Shown here one piece after another: positions 6,999 to 14,817 of a stretch of DNA of 64,000 nucleotides. The DNA comes from Cylindrospermum sp. FACHB-282. Its GTDB lineage: Bacteria; Cyanobacteriota; Cyanobacteriia; Cyanobacteriales; Nostocaceae. A program made the position numbers and the translations under genes. Below the pieces are notes generated by a model. That model worked only from the letters and a program-made list of their open reading frames with translations, did not search any database and was not told the DNA's origin. The first letter of the stretch is position 1. Each line of letters opens with the position of its first letter. Location of the stretch: the NCBI RefSeq assembly GCF_014697195.1, contig NZ_JACJRJ010000031.1, forward strand, positions 1 through 64,000, written 5' to 3'.

Positions 6999-9121
6999 TT
7001 TAGGGGAATTACAATCACAAATTCTGTCCCCTTACCAGGGGAGGAAACACATTCCAATTTTCCCTGATGTTTTTCAGTGATAATCTGATAACTAATAGAT
7101 AAACCTAACCCTGTACCTTTGCCTGCCGGTTTGGTAGTAAAAAATGGGTCAAATAATCGCGCTTGCAAATTTTTGGGAATGCCAAGACCATTATCGGCAA
7201 TACGAATCATTACTTCTTGTTCTCCAGCCAGTTCAGTAGCAATGCGAATCTGTGGTTTACTCTCTGACCACTGACTATTGACAATTGACTCTTCCAAAGC
7301 ATCAAGCGCATTTGCCAGAATATTCATCAATACCTGATTGAGTTGTCCAACATAACACTCTACAAGTGGCAGGTCGCTATATTCTTTAATCACCTCAATT
7401 GCTGAACGGTCAGATGTAGCTTTGAGACGATTTCCCAAAATCATTAGCGTACTATCGATACCCTCATGAATATTCACCGCTTGCATTTCTGCCTCATCCA
7501 AACGAGAAAAGTTTCGCAGAGACAGCACAATTTCTGTAATTCTTTTAGCCCCAACCTTCATCGAAACTAGCAACTTAGGGAGGTCTGTAACTAAGAAATC
7601 AAGATCGATTTCTTCTGCTTCATCTTGAATTTCTGCGATTGGGTGAGGATAGTGACGCTGATAAAGTTGTAGTAGTCTGAGTAAATCTTGGATGTATTGA
7701 TTAGCCGGGGTGAGATTACCATAAATAAAGTTGACTGGGTTGTTGATTTCATGTGCCACACCTGCTACCAACTGCCCCAAGCTAGACATCTTTTCGCTCT
7801 GCACCAGTTGAGCAGCTAGTTGCTGTGCTTCCTGGCTTAATTTTGCTAATACTGCTTCTAGTCGTTCTTTGGCAATAGCAAGTTCCTGTTCTCGCACTTG
7901 GATAGTTTCAAAATTTTCTTCTAGTTGTTTTGCCATGGCGTTAAATGATTCCGCCAATTGACCAATTTCGTTATGGGTAACAACTGGTGCTTGTTTATGC
8001 AGATTTCCTTGAGCAAATTCTTGAACAATTTGAGTGAGTTCAACAACTGGGCTAGAAATAGATTTGGCAACTACAATAGCGGCAAATGTCACCAAAAAAA
8101 TTGTAATTATTCCTAAAATAATCACAAGATTTTTCAGGGAGTTTAAGCTGATAAAGGCTTCTGCTGTATCCATTTTCACCAAAAGCCCACCATTTATAGA
8201 AGGTAAATATCTCCAGGCTGCGATAGTTTCTTGACCTCGATAATCAATACTAATACCAATTCCTTTAATACCGTAAGTTGCTTGGACTAGTGGGTGTAAT
8301 TGCTGCTGGACAAGATTTACATTTATTGGAAAGCCAGCCTTTGGGTGTAATTGCGGCTTACCAATATTCACACTTCTTTGAAAGGCTGCTTTTTGGTCGT
8401 GTCTAGTTGGAGAGGTAAAGACTATGCTTTGACCGATTACCGAACCGACTATTGTCTCACCAGTTTTGCCCAAACCAGTGTAATCGTTGACCACTTGATT
8501 AAACTCATGATTATTCAGTTGCAACACTACCACACCAATAATTAGATTTTTTTTAAATACAGGAGAAGCAATAAATGCGGCAGGTTCATTGGTAGCTGCA
8601 TAATAGCTAAAGTTGGATATTTCAACTTGCATCAATGTTTTAGCTCGGTCAAACACTTTCGCTATTTCAGAATTATTATAACTTCCGTTGTAATAGTTTG
8701 TGCCAAATTCTTTACCGCGCTTTATTGAAAAAATAGCGTCACCAGATTGAGATACTAAAAAAATATCAGAATAGCCAAATATTTCTAAATAATTAGAAAG
8801 AAAAGGTCTATATTTATCATCTACCTGCTGATAGATTAGCGAGTTAATACCATAAGCTTTATAAGCTGTTTCATACTGTTCAATTGCATCAACTATGTTT
8901 GGAATTTGGGCAATAGCTGCGGCATTTTTTTGTTTTTCATTGAGATAATTTTCTAGTCGCTTGGCTTTGTTATCTACAATAGAAGCCAGATTATTATTGA
9001 CTTCTTTTTTTTGAGAACTACTGGCAATATAATATTTGATAGATGTAACTGTAGTTAGAGGAACTAAGGAAATTAGTAAAAACCATAATAGGAGTTTATT
9101 AACAATTTTTTTGTGTTTCAA
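6968..9121 (-). CDS. Membrane-bound sensor histidine kinase with Cache-type extracytoplasmic domain
   Basis: The 717-aa protein has a transmembrane helix at about 8-28, a roughly 300-residue extracytoplasmic region resembling a double-Cache sensor, a second helix at about 330-352, a HAMP linker to about 405, a coiled coil, and a HisKA domain with the phospho-acceptor H457 in GVAHEINNPVNF. A HATPase domain follows with N, G1 (ADNGLGIP) and G2 (GKGTGLGLS) boxes. It should autophosphorylate and pass phosphate to a response regulator not encoded nearby. It lies 16 bp after the UrtA-like gene, so the two are almost certainly co-transcribed. A dispersed repeat (7266-7277) is read in frame within the ATPase domain, encoding VNSQWSES. 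Confidence 0.9.
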   Translation of the reverse strand: MKHKKIVNKLLLWFLLISLVPLTTVTSIKYYIASSSQKKEVNNNLASIVDNKAKRLENYLNEKQKNAAAIAQIPNIVDAIEQYETAYKAYGINSLIYQQVDDKYRPFLSNYLEIFGYSDIFLVSQSGDAIFSIKRGKEFGTNYYNGSYNNSEIAKVFDRAKTLMQVEISNFSYYAATNEPAAFIASPVFKKNLIIGVVVLQLNNHEFNQVVNDYTGLGKTGETIVGSVIGQSIVFTSPTRHDQKAAFQRSVNIGKPQLHPKAGFPINVNLVQQQLHPLVQATYGIKGIGISIDYRGQETIAAWRYLPSINGGLLVKMDTAEAFISLNSLKNLVIILGIITIFLVTFAAIVVAKSISSPVVELTQIVQEFAQGNLHKQAPVVTHNEIGQLAESFNAMAKQLEENFETIQVREQELAIAKERLEAVLAKLSQEAQQLAAQLVQSEKMSSLGQLVAGVAHEINNPVNFIYGNLTPANQYIQDLLRLLQLYQRHYPHPIAEIQDEAEEIDLDFLVTDLPKLLVSMKVGAKRITEIVLSLRNFSRLDEAEMQAVNIHEGIDSTLMILGNRLKATSDRSAIEVIKEYSDLPLVECYVGQLNQVLMNILANALDALEESIVNSQWSESKPQIRIATELAGEQEVMIRIADNGLGIPKNLQARLFDPFFTTKPAGKGTGLGLSISYQIITEKHQGKLECVSSPGKGTEFVIVIPLNQLEARGTEG

Positions 9122-9137
9122 ATCTCACCTCCATTTA

Positions 9138-10406
9138 TTAACCAGGATTAGCCCAATTTTTGTTCCAACCCTGATAGAGAACGGTTAAGAATTTATCCCA
9201 GTCAGCTTTGGAACGGGAGAGGGGATAGGGTACGGGACGAATTGGTTTATCTGAGTTCCAAACTATTTCAAATTGTCCGTCTGTTTTAATTTTTCCAACT
9301 CTGACTGTTTTCCAGGTATGTTGGTTACTAGAATCTATATATACAACGCCTTCTGGTGCTTTAAAACTTTGGTCTTTGATATATTGCCGAATAGAATTTA
9401 CTTCATCTGTAGCTGCATCTTCCACGGCTTGTGCCCATAAATAAACCCCAAAATAGCCTGCTTCAATGGGGTCAGATGTAACTCTATTTTCACCATATTT
9501 CTTTTTAAAATTTTTGATAAATTTATGATTAGTTCCATCATCAATGCTCTGGAAGTAATTCCAAACTGCATAATCGCCTACTACGTCTTGTTTAGGCAAA
9601 TAACTCAGTTCTTCTTCGGCAATGCTAAAGGAAATAGTGGGAATTTTATCAGCAGTAATTCCGGCTTTTCTCAAGGCTTTGAAGAAAGCAATATTACTAT
9701 CACCGTTAATTGTGTTTAAAATGACATCTGGCTGAGTTTCAAATATTTCTTTGACAATATCTTTTACATTATTGCTACCCAAAAGTATGTATTTTTCGCC
9801 TATAATTTCTCCACGCAAGGCGGTTACTTGGTCTTTAATGATGGCGTTGGCTGTCCGGGGAAAAACATAATCAGAACCCACCAAGAAAAACCGTTTGCCT
9901 AAATTATCAAAAGACCACTTGACGGCGGGAATTATTTGTTGGTTTGGTGCAGCGCCTGTGTAGATGATATTGGGTGAATCTTCCAGTCCTTCATACTGGA
10001 CGGGATAAATCAGTAGATGGTTGTATTTTTCAAATACAGGTTTAACAGTTTTACGACTGGCGGAAGTCCAGCAACCAAAGACTGTGGCAACTTTTTCTTG
10101 AGTAATAAGTTTTTCTGCTTCTTTGGCAAACATATTCCAATCAGATTTGCCATCAACGATAATTGGCTGAATTTTTCTGCCGAGAATGCCACCTTTTTTG
10201 TTAATTTCTTCAATAGCAAGTAAGGTGGCATCAACAACAGATTTTTCACTAATTGCCATTGTGCCGCTAAGGGAATGGAGAACGCCAACTTTTATCGGCT
10301 TTTTTGATAATTCAATTTGAGAATGAAGCCAAAAAAATAGTGATAGTCCTAATACAAAAATTCCTACTAAAAAAAGATTTTTTTTATTCACAATTTTTCC
10401 CAGCAA
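9138..10406 (-). CDS. UrtA-like periplasmic ligand-binding protein, membrane anchored
   Basis: The 422-aa product has an N-terminal hydrophobic anchor (about 12-28) with no lipobox cysteine, followed by a type I periplasmic-binding fold opening IKVGVLHSLSGTMAISEKSV. Blocks such as GCWTSASRKTVKPVFEKY and YPVQYEGLE match the urea-binding protein UrtA and the amidase regulator AmiC. No permease or ATPase genes of a urea transporter (urtBCDE) are adjacent. Instead the next gene, 16 bp away, encodes a histidine kinase with an extracytoplasmic domain. The likely role is therefore ligand recognition (urea, amides or similar) for that kinase rather than transport; this is inferred from context. Confidence 0.85.
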   Translation of the reverse strand: MLGKIVNKKNLFLVGIFVLGLSLFFWLHSQIELSKKPIKVGVLHSLSGTMAISEKSVVDATLLAIEEINKKGGILGRKIQPIIVDGKSDWNMFAKEAEKLITQEKVATVFGCWTSASRKTVKPVFEKYNHLLIYPVQYEGLEDSPNIIYTGAAPNQQIIPAVKWSFDNLGKRFFLVGSDYVFPRTANAIIKDQVTALRGEIIGEKYILLGSNNVKDIVKEIFETQPDVILNTINGDSNIAFFKALRKAGITADKIPTISFSIAEEELSYLPKQDVVGDYAVWNYFQSIDDGTNHKFIKNFKKKYGENRVTSDPIEAGYFGVYLWAQAVEDAATDEVNSIRQYIKDQSFKAPEGVVYIDSSNQHTWKTVRVGKIKTDGQFEIVWNSDKPIRPVPYPLSRSKADWDKFLTVLYQGWNKNWANPG

Positions 10407-10491
10407 CGTTTACTCCTCTCTATAATAGGGCGGTAGCGCTGGTTGTAGCGGTTGGAAATATAGCAATTTTTGCTCTTATGCAACACGCGCT

Positions 10492-10511
10492 GGGGAACAA
10501 TGCTGTTCCCC
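10492..10511. terminator. Hairpin at the end of the MFS gene
   Basis: GGGGAACA (10492-10499) and TGTTCCCC (10504-10511) form a perfect 8-bp stem with a 4-nt loop that ends at the stop codon of the minus-strand MFS gene. There is no T-run, so it is not a canonical terminator; it may protect the mRNA end or be a repeat. Confidence 0.45.
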
Positions 10512-12028
10512 TAGGAATGATCTGTAATTAATAGTCTGGTAGATTTCTCATAACCTAGAAGAGTTTTGCTTTCTTTTGCTTTCTTTCGCTCTAGGAACCA
10601 CAAGAAAACTGCAAGTATTGTCGAAACCATCAACAAAGCGGCGATGATGCGAAAGGTAGTCTGCGTACCAAAAACTAATGCCTCAATAGGTGCTTTGGTG
10701 ACATCGATATTTGGGGCAAGTTTAGCACTGGCGATCGCCACAAAGGAAAACAAAGCGCCTACCAGCGGCACACCTGCGGTCTGTCCCAATATCCGCGATA
10801 ATGACAATAATCCCGAAGCGATACCTAAACGCTCTTTTGGTGCGGCTCCCATAATGGCGCTATTGTTAGGCGATTGAAACATTCCCACTCCTACTCCATA
10901 GGGAATAATGGACAGAATATAGTTCAGTATAGTTAATTCAGTATCAAAAGTGCTGAGGAGCAAGCAACCAACTGCCATTAATACTAACCCGGTTAAGCTG
11001 ATAATAGACGCTCCAAAGCGGTCAGAAAAAATACCAGCTATGGGTGCTGTCAACACAATCAGAATTGGCGGTACGGCCAGCAACAAACCTGCTTGCTCAG
11101 TGGGATAGTGCTTAACTAACTCCAGAAAGAAAGGTAGCATGAAGATGACACCTGCCATCACGAAATTCCCCAGAAAACGTAGCGCTAAACCAAGGCTGAA
11201 CTCTAGGGAGCGAAAAATCTCCAAGTCGAGCATTGGCTCTAAGAGACGGGATTCAACCACTAAAAAGCAGGCTAAACTGATGACAGATACAACGAGCAAA
11301 GTCAGGGCTGTATTAGAAGAGCTACCGCTTTGTAGTAGGGTGATGCCGAGTGTAAAGCAGGTTAATGTTAGGGTGAGGATGAGGGTGCCGATGAGATCAA
11401 AGCCTTGTTTGCTACCACTCACAACAGAAGATGGTACAAGACGAGCCACAATCAAACTACCAACAATCCCAATTGGCACATTCACCAAGAAAATTAAAGG
11501 CCAGCCTCCCAAATGAATCAGCAGCCCACCGACTGTTGGCCCTAAGGTAATTCCCAGTCCGAAAACCCCCGCCCTGATGCCTAGCCCAAGTCCTCGCTCT
11601 TCTGGTGGAAACACTTCCACAATCATTGCTGTTCCCAGTCCTGACATAAATGCAGCACCTAGTCCTTGGAGTGCCCGAAAGGCGATCAAAAAGCTTACAT
11701 TTGGCGCAAGTCCACATAACAGCGAGCTGATTGTGAAGATGATCATGCCGATAATGTACAACCGCTTTTTGCTCCACATATCGCCCAGTTTCGCTGCACT
11801 CAGCACAAAAATTGCGATCGCTAACAGATAACTTAAAACTACCCATTGAATGGTAGCAAAACTGGTGTGGAGTGATTCAACCATCATTGGCAGTCCCAGG
11901 TTGACTATGTAGACATCCAAGGCAAAAATGAATACACCAATGCTAATGCCCAGGGTTGCCCCCCATTTTTCCACCGATTTTGTTTCTGGCTTTAGTTTAT
12001 TAACTTGCTCTTCCTGGGTTTTTGTCAT
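10511..12028 (-). CDS. MFS drug-efflux-type transporter, DHA2 (EmrB/QacA) family
   Basis: A protein of about 505 aa with around 14 hydrophobic helices. The motif LGDMWSKKRLYIIGM between helices 2 and 3 and the motif C-like stretch GPTVGGLLIHLGGW in helix 5 are typical of proton-driven DHA2 exporters of drugs or lipophilic compounds. ATG at 12028 (MTKTQEEQ) is chosen over the upstream ATG at 12073, whose 15 extra residues are unlike the family. It lies in a minus-strand run between the hydroxylase gene (126 bp upstream) and the UrtA-like gene (104 bp downstream), so export of a product of the upstream enzymes is conceivable but unproved. Confidence 0.88.
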   Translation of the reverse strand: MTKTQEEQVNKLKPETKSVEKWGATLGISIGVFIFALDVYIVNLGLPMMVESLHTSFATIQWVVLSYLLAIAIFVLSAAKLGDMWSKKRLYIIGMIIFTISSLLCGLAPNVSFLIAFRALQGLGAAFMSGLGTAMIVEVFPPEERGLGLGIRAGVFGLGITLGPTVGGLLIHLGGWPLIFLVNVPIGIVGSLIVARLVPSSVVSGSKQGFDLIGTLILTLTLTCFTLGITLLQSGSSSNTALTLLVVSVISLACFLVVESRLLEPMLDLEIFRSLEFSLGLALRFLGNFVMAGVIFMLPFFLELVKHYPTEQAGLLLAVPPILIVLTAPIAGIFSDRFGASIISLTGLVLMAVGCLLLSTFDTELTILNYILSIIPYGVGVGMFQSPNNSAIMGAAPKERLGIASGLLSLSRILGQTAGVPLVGALFSFVAIASAKLAPNIDVTKAPIEALVFGTQTTFRIIAALLMVSTILAVFLWFLERKKAKESKTLLGYEKSTRLLITDHS

Positions 12029-12154
12029 TATAAATATCTGAATAAATATCTCATCTAGCTTACCTAATAGCATTACTTAAGAAAGGGAAAATTTTGGATG
12101 TTAAAGCTCTGCCTCCACATCCAAAATTATTCTCTTTAGCAGCAAGGCTTTGTT

Positions 12155-13183
12155 TTAATCTTGTATCTGGTTGGGTGATGTGGTGTCCCCATCCAAAACT
12201 GAGATGTAGAGAGGTTTTCGGTTTTTTGCATTTTTGAGTACTGCCTTAAATGGCTGCAAATAGAAGTTTGCTACACTATCAAACGGCTTTCCTTCATCGC
12301 CAGGCAAACCTAAATCGAGATGCTCATAGCTGTTCGGAACATACAATGTACCAAACATCCAGTCCCAGATTGCGAATATCTTTCCGTAATTTTTGTCGTA
12401 ATACTTGGACTCGTTAGCATGATGAATATAGTGCTGGGCTGGACTAATGAAAATATGGCTGACCCAATAAGGAAATGCTAGCCAGATATGAGAATGGCGG
12501 AAATTACCAGTGAGATGAAAGACGAACAGCAGAAAGGGAATACCATTGAGATATAGAACCTGCATCTGGCTGCCGAACAGAAACGTCCACAATCCTATCG
12601 CTACACCAGAGCACATAGAAACCGCCACTGTCTGGAAAACATAATCGAAAGGATGATGGCGGTATAAAGTCAGCGGGGTTAGCACTTGTGCCGTGTGGTG
12701 GATTTTATGGAATTCCCAGATTAGAGGACTTTGATGTCTTAGGTAATGATTGTAGAAATAGCCAAAGTCAATAGCCAGGATCAGAAAAATACTAAAAGCA
12801 ACATGATGCCAAAACTGTGGTTCAGTGACTGGAAAAAGGCTAGTTACGCCAGCTAGGTAGCTTAAAAATCTGCTGACTACATTAGCAATAGCTGTTGCAG
12901 ATATAACTGTGGCGATGGGAACTATGAGAAAGCCTTTGATCAACGCCATAGGCAAATAGTTCTGTAAATCCAGAATTGCGGAATGATGAAGATAAACTTC
13001 TTTGGGAAAGCAGTATTCCAGAAAGCTTTTCTTCTCTTCTGTCTTAGCAAGGTGCAGTAGATAGAGCAGCAGTGTTATTAATAACGAGGAAAGCAGGTAA
13101 AGCCAGTAAATCTGAGAATCCGGCACCACTAGCTGTTTTAGTGGGTACAAACAGTTCCTTAATATTGAGGTCATTATTTCCAT
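12155..13183 (-). CDS. Sterol-desaturase / fatty-acid-hydroxylase family membrane enzyme
   Basis: The C-terminal half shows the full histidine set of this di-iron family: NHYLRH, EFHKIHHT, YRHHPFD and HYIHHANESKYYDKNYG, with hydrophobic helices between and before them. Family members hydroxylate or desaturate sterols, fatty acids, carotenoids or other lipids. ATG at 13183 is chosen because CAGGAAA lies just upstream; it gives 342 aa. The frame stays open to 13387, but that start would overlap the next gene by over 100 bp. It lies 97 bp downstream of the NifV/LeuA-like gene on the same strand. The substrate is unknown. Confidence 0.85.
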   Translation of the reverse strand: MEIMTSILRNCLYPLKQLVVPDSQIYWLYLLSSLLITLLLYLLHLAKTEEKKSFLEYCFPKEVYLHHSAILDLQNYLPMALIKGFLIVPIATVISATAIANVVSRFLSYLAGVTSLFPVTEPQFWHHVAFSIFLILAIDFGYFYNHYLRHQSPLIWEFHKIHHTAQVLTPLTLYRHHPFDYVFQTVAVSMCSGVAIGLWTFLFGSQMQVLYLNGIPFLLFVFHLTGNFRHSHIWLAFPYWVSHIFISPAQHYIHHANESKYYDKNYGKIFAIWDWMFGTLYVPNSYEHLDLGLPGDEGKPFDSVANFYLQPFKAVLKNAKNRKPLYISVLDGDTTSPNQIQD

Positions 13184-13280
13184 AGGAGTTTCCTGTGAAG
13201 ATAAATGTGGCGGATATGCTGGATCAGCCAAATTAATTTGGTGTAACCCAAAGCTATAGAATAGCTTGAAATGTGTATTC

Positions 13281-14471
13281 TCAAACAGAAATCTTACACC
13301 CATTAGTAATTGGCAGGCTAATATTACAGCGCTCCACAATTTCTGGCAATTCCTTTTCGATATCGATTGGGGTTCCTCTTTTGGCAATCGCTTTAATTTC
13401 TTTGAGAATTTTAGCCACTAAATCTTTGTCTTCAACCAGTTCATTTCTCCCAATCTTCTTGAGAGCGAGTTCAACAGCAGCTAAACCCGATTGCATCCCT
13501 AATGCAAAGCTACTTTTTCTCCCTAGAATTTCTGGACTTAAACTTTGATAAAGTTCTTCATTTTTGGAAACAGCTTTAACATGAACACCCGCATAATGGG
13601 TAAAGGCATTTTTGCCTACCAATGGGTGATGAGGAGGAATAGCGATGTGGGAATGCTCACTAACTAAATCGTATAAATCTTTTAAGCAACTCAGTTTCCA
13701 ATAGGTTTTTCCTTCAACCATATCCGTTAAATTTATGAGTAATTCTGCTAAATCGACAATGCCAGATCGTTCCCCTAATCCCATCACAGTTACATCAATA
13801 ATATCAGATCCTGCTCTGTAGGCATCTAGTGCATTTGCTAAGGCTAAACCTCTATCATTGTGACAATGAACCTCGATTTGTGGATATAATGCTCTTTTTG
13901 CCAGTTCTTCCTTAAGAGTTTTTACATAATAATAAATACTGCGGTTCTGATGAAATGGTGTTGTGTATCCAGTCGTATCAGCTATGCTAATTATATTGGC
14001 TCCTGCATGTATTGCTGCGCTTGCGGCCTCAATCACATTTTCTATCGGTGAACGAACTGTATCTTCTGGTGTATATCGAATTAATAAATTATCCTCTTGC
14101 TCTCTGGCGTAAGTTATTACTTCTACAATTTTTTCTATAGCTTTTTCTAAACCTATGTTGTACTCCTGTTGTAATCGTTGTTGGGAAACACTAAAAAAGA
14201 CTCCTAAAAAGTTTACGCCACAATCTAGCGCTTTTTTTACATCGTCTATGCGGCAAAGAGAGTGAGCGCCTATTTTGGCTTTGAGTCCGGCGTTGGCAAT
14301 TCGGGTTATAGCTAAAGCAATTTCGTTATCTACTGCGGGATTACCAGCTTCAATAATATCAACTCCTATCTGATCTAAAAGGTGGGCAATTGCCAATTTT
14401 GTTTCAGGGGAAAAGTAAACTCCTGGGGTTTGTTCACCTTCTCTCAAGGTAGAATCAAGGATTTGAATCAT
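13281..14471 (-). CDS. NifV/LeuA-type acyl synthase (DRE-TIM metallolyase superfamily)
   Basis: The 396-aa product opens MIQILDSTLREGEQTPGV, the metal-binding DxTLREG motif, and has HCHNDRGLALANA, GLGERSG and a late NAFTHYAGVHV block. All belong to enzymes that condense acetyl-CoA with a 2-oxo acid: homocitrate synthase NifV, 2-isopropylmalate synthase LeuA, citramalate synthase, or the benzylmalate synthase HphA of peptide pathways. It lacks the long C-terminal regulatory domain of LeuA, so NifV- or HphA-like is favoured. No nif genes are in the window and its neighbours are a lipid-type hydroxylase and an exporter, so I do not assign nifV. The substrate is open. Confidence 0.85.
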   Translation of the reverse strand: MIQILDSTLREGEQTPGVYFSPETKLAIAHLLDQIGVDIIEAGNPAVDNEIALAITRIANAGLKAKIGAHSLCRIDDVKKALDCGVNFLGVFFSVSQQRLQQEYNIGLEKAIEKIVEVITYAREQEDNLLIRYTPEDTVRSPIENVIEAASAAIHAGANIISIADTTGYTTPFHQNRSIYYYVKTLKEELAKRALYPQIEVHCHNDRGLALANALDAYRAGSDIIDVTVMGLGERSGIVDLAELLINLTDMVEGKTYWKLSCLKDLYDLVSEHSHIAIPPHHPLVGKNAFTHYAGVHVKAVSKNEELYQSLSPEILGRKSSFALGMQSGLAAVELALKKIGRNELVEDKDLVAKILKEIKAIAKRGTPIDIEKELPEIVERCNISLPITNGCKISV

Positions 14472-14817
14472 ATCAGCTGTAAATTGAGGTACAGATTTTT
14501 ACTAGGATTTCGCTGTGGTTGATTATACCTGCATCTTGGAGTCCACAATGCAAGGCTTTGTAAATTCGTAATACCTTCAAACTACCCTTAAAAGGCTATT
14601 TATTGGATACAGAGCAGAGCAATCCCAAAATTTCTGCTCTATATTTGTGGGAAAGTCGACAAATGGGAGGACATTCCCAGTATCAAGCTAAATAAAGAAT
14701 TTTGGCCCATCTAAAGTCATAGCGCCGGAAATTAAGGCCAAATTTGACTAATATTAGCTATGCTATAAAATTTACCACTAGATGAACTAGAAGCTCAGGG
14801 GTAGTTAATCGCTGCCA
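14472..14817. other. Divergent intergenic region with a hairpin at 14611-14640
   Basis: About 345 bp between the minus-strand acyl-synthase gene and the plus-strand TpsB gene. It contains a perfect 8-bp stem AGAGCAGA (14611-14618) / TCTGCTCT (14633-14640) with a 14-nt loop and no T-run. Promoters for both genes are expected here; none is clear. Confidence 0.4.
14489..14502. promoter_or_regulatory. NtcA-like motif GTA-N8-TAC near the acyl-synthase start
   Basis: GTACAGATTTTTAC fits GTAN8TAC exactly but lies only 17 bp upstream of the start codon at 14471, too close for a normal NtcA-activated promoter (centre at about -41 from the transcript start). About 15 such matches are expected by chance in 64 kb, so this is weak; a repressor role is possible. 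Confidence 0.2.

Noticed and set aside
11457-11846. 129-codon ORF inside the MFS gene
   Set aside because: Same-strand shadow frame within a well-supported transporter gene.
13281-14471. Assignment as nifV
   Set aside because: Family motifs fit NifV, LeuA, HphA and citramalate synthases; no nif genes are in the window, so the symbol is not justified.
14489-14502. Functional NtcA promoter for the acyl synthase
   Set aside because: The box is only 17 bp from the start codon, too close for activation, and chance matches are expected in a window of this size.
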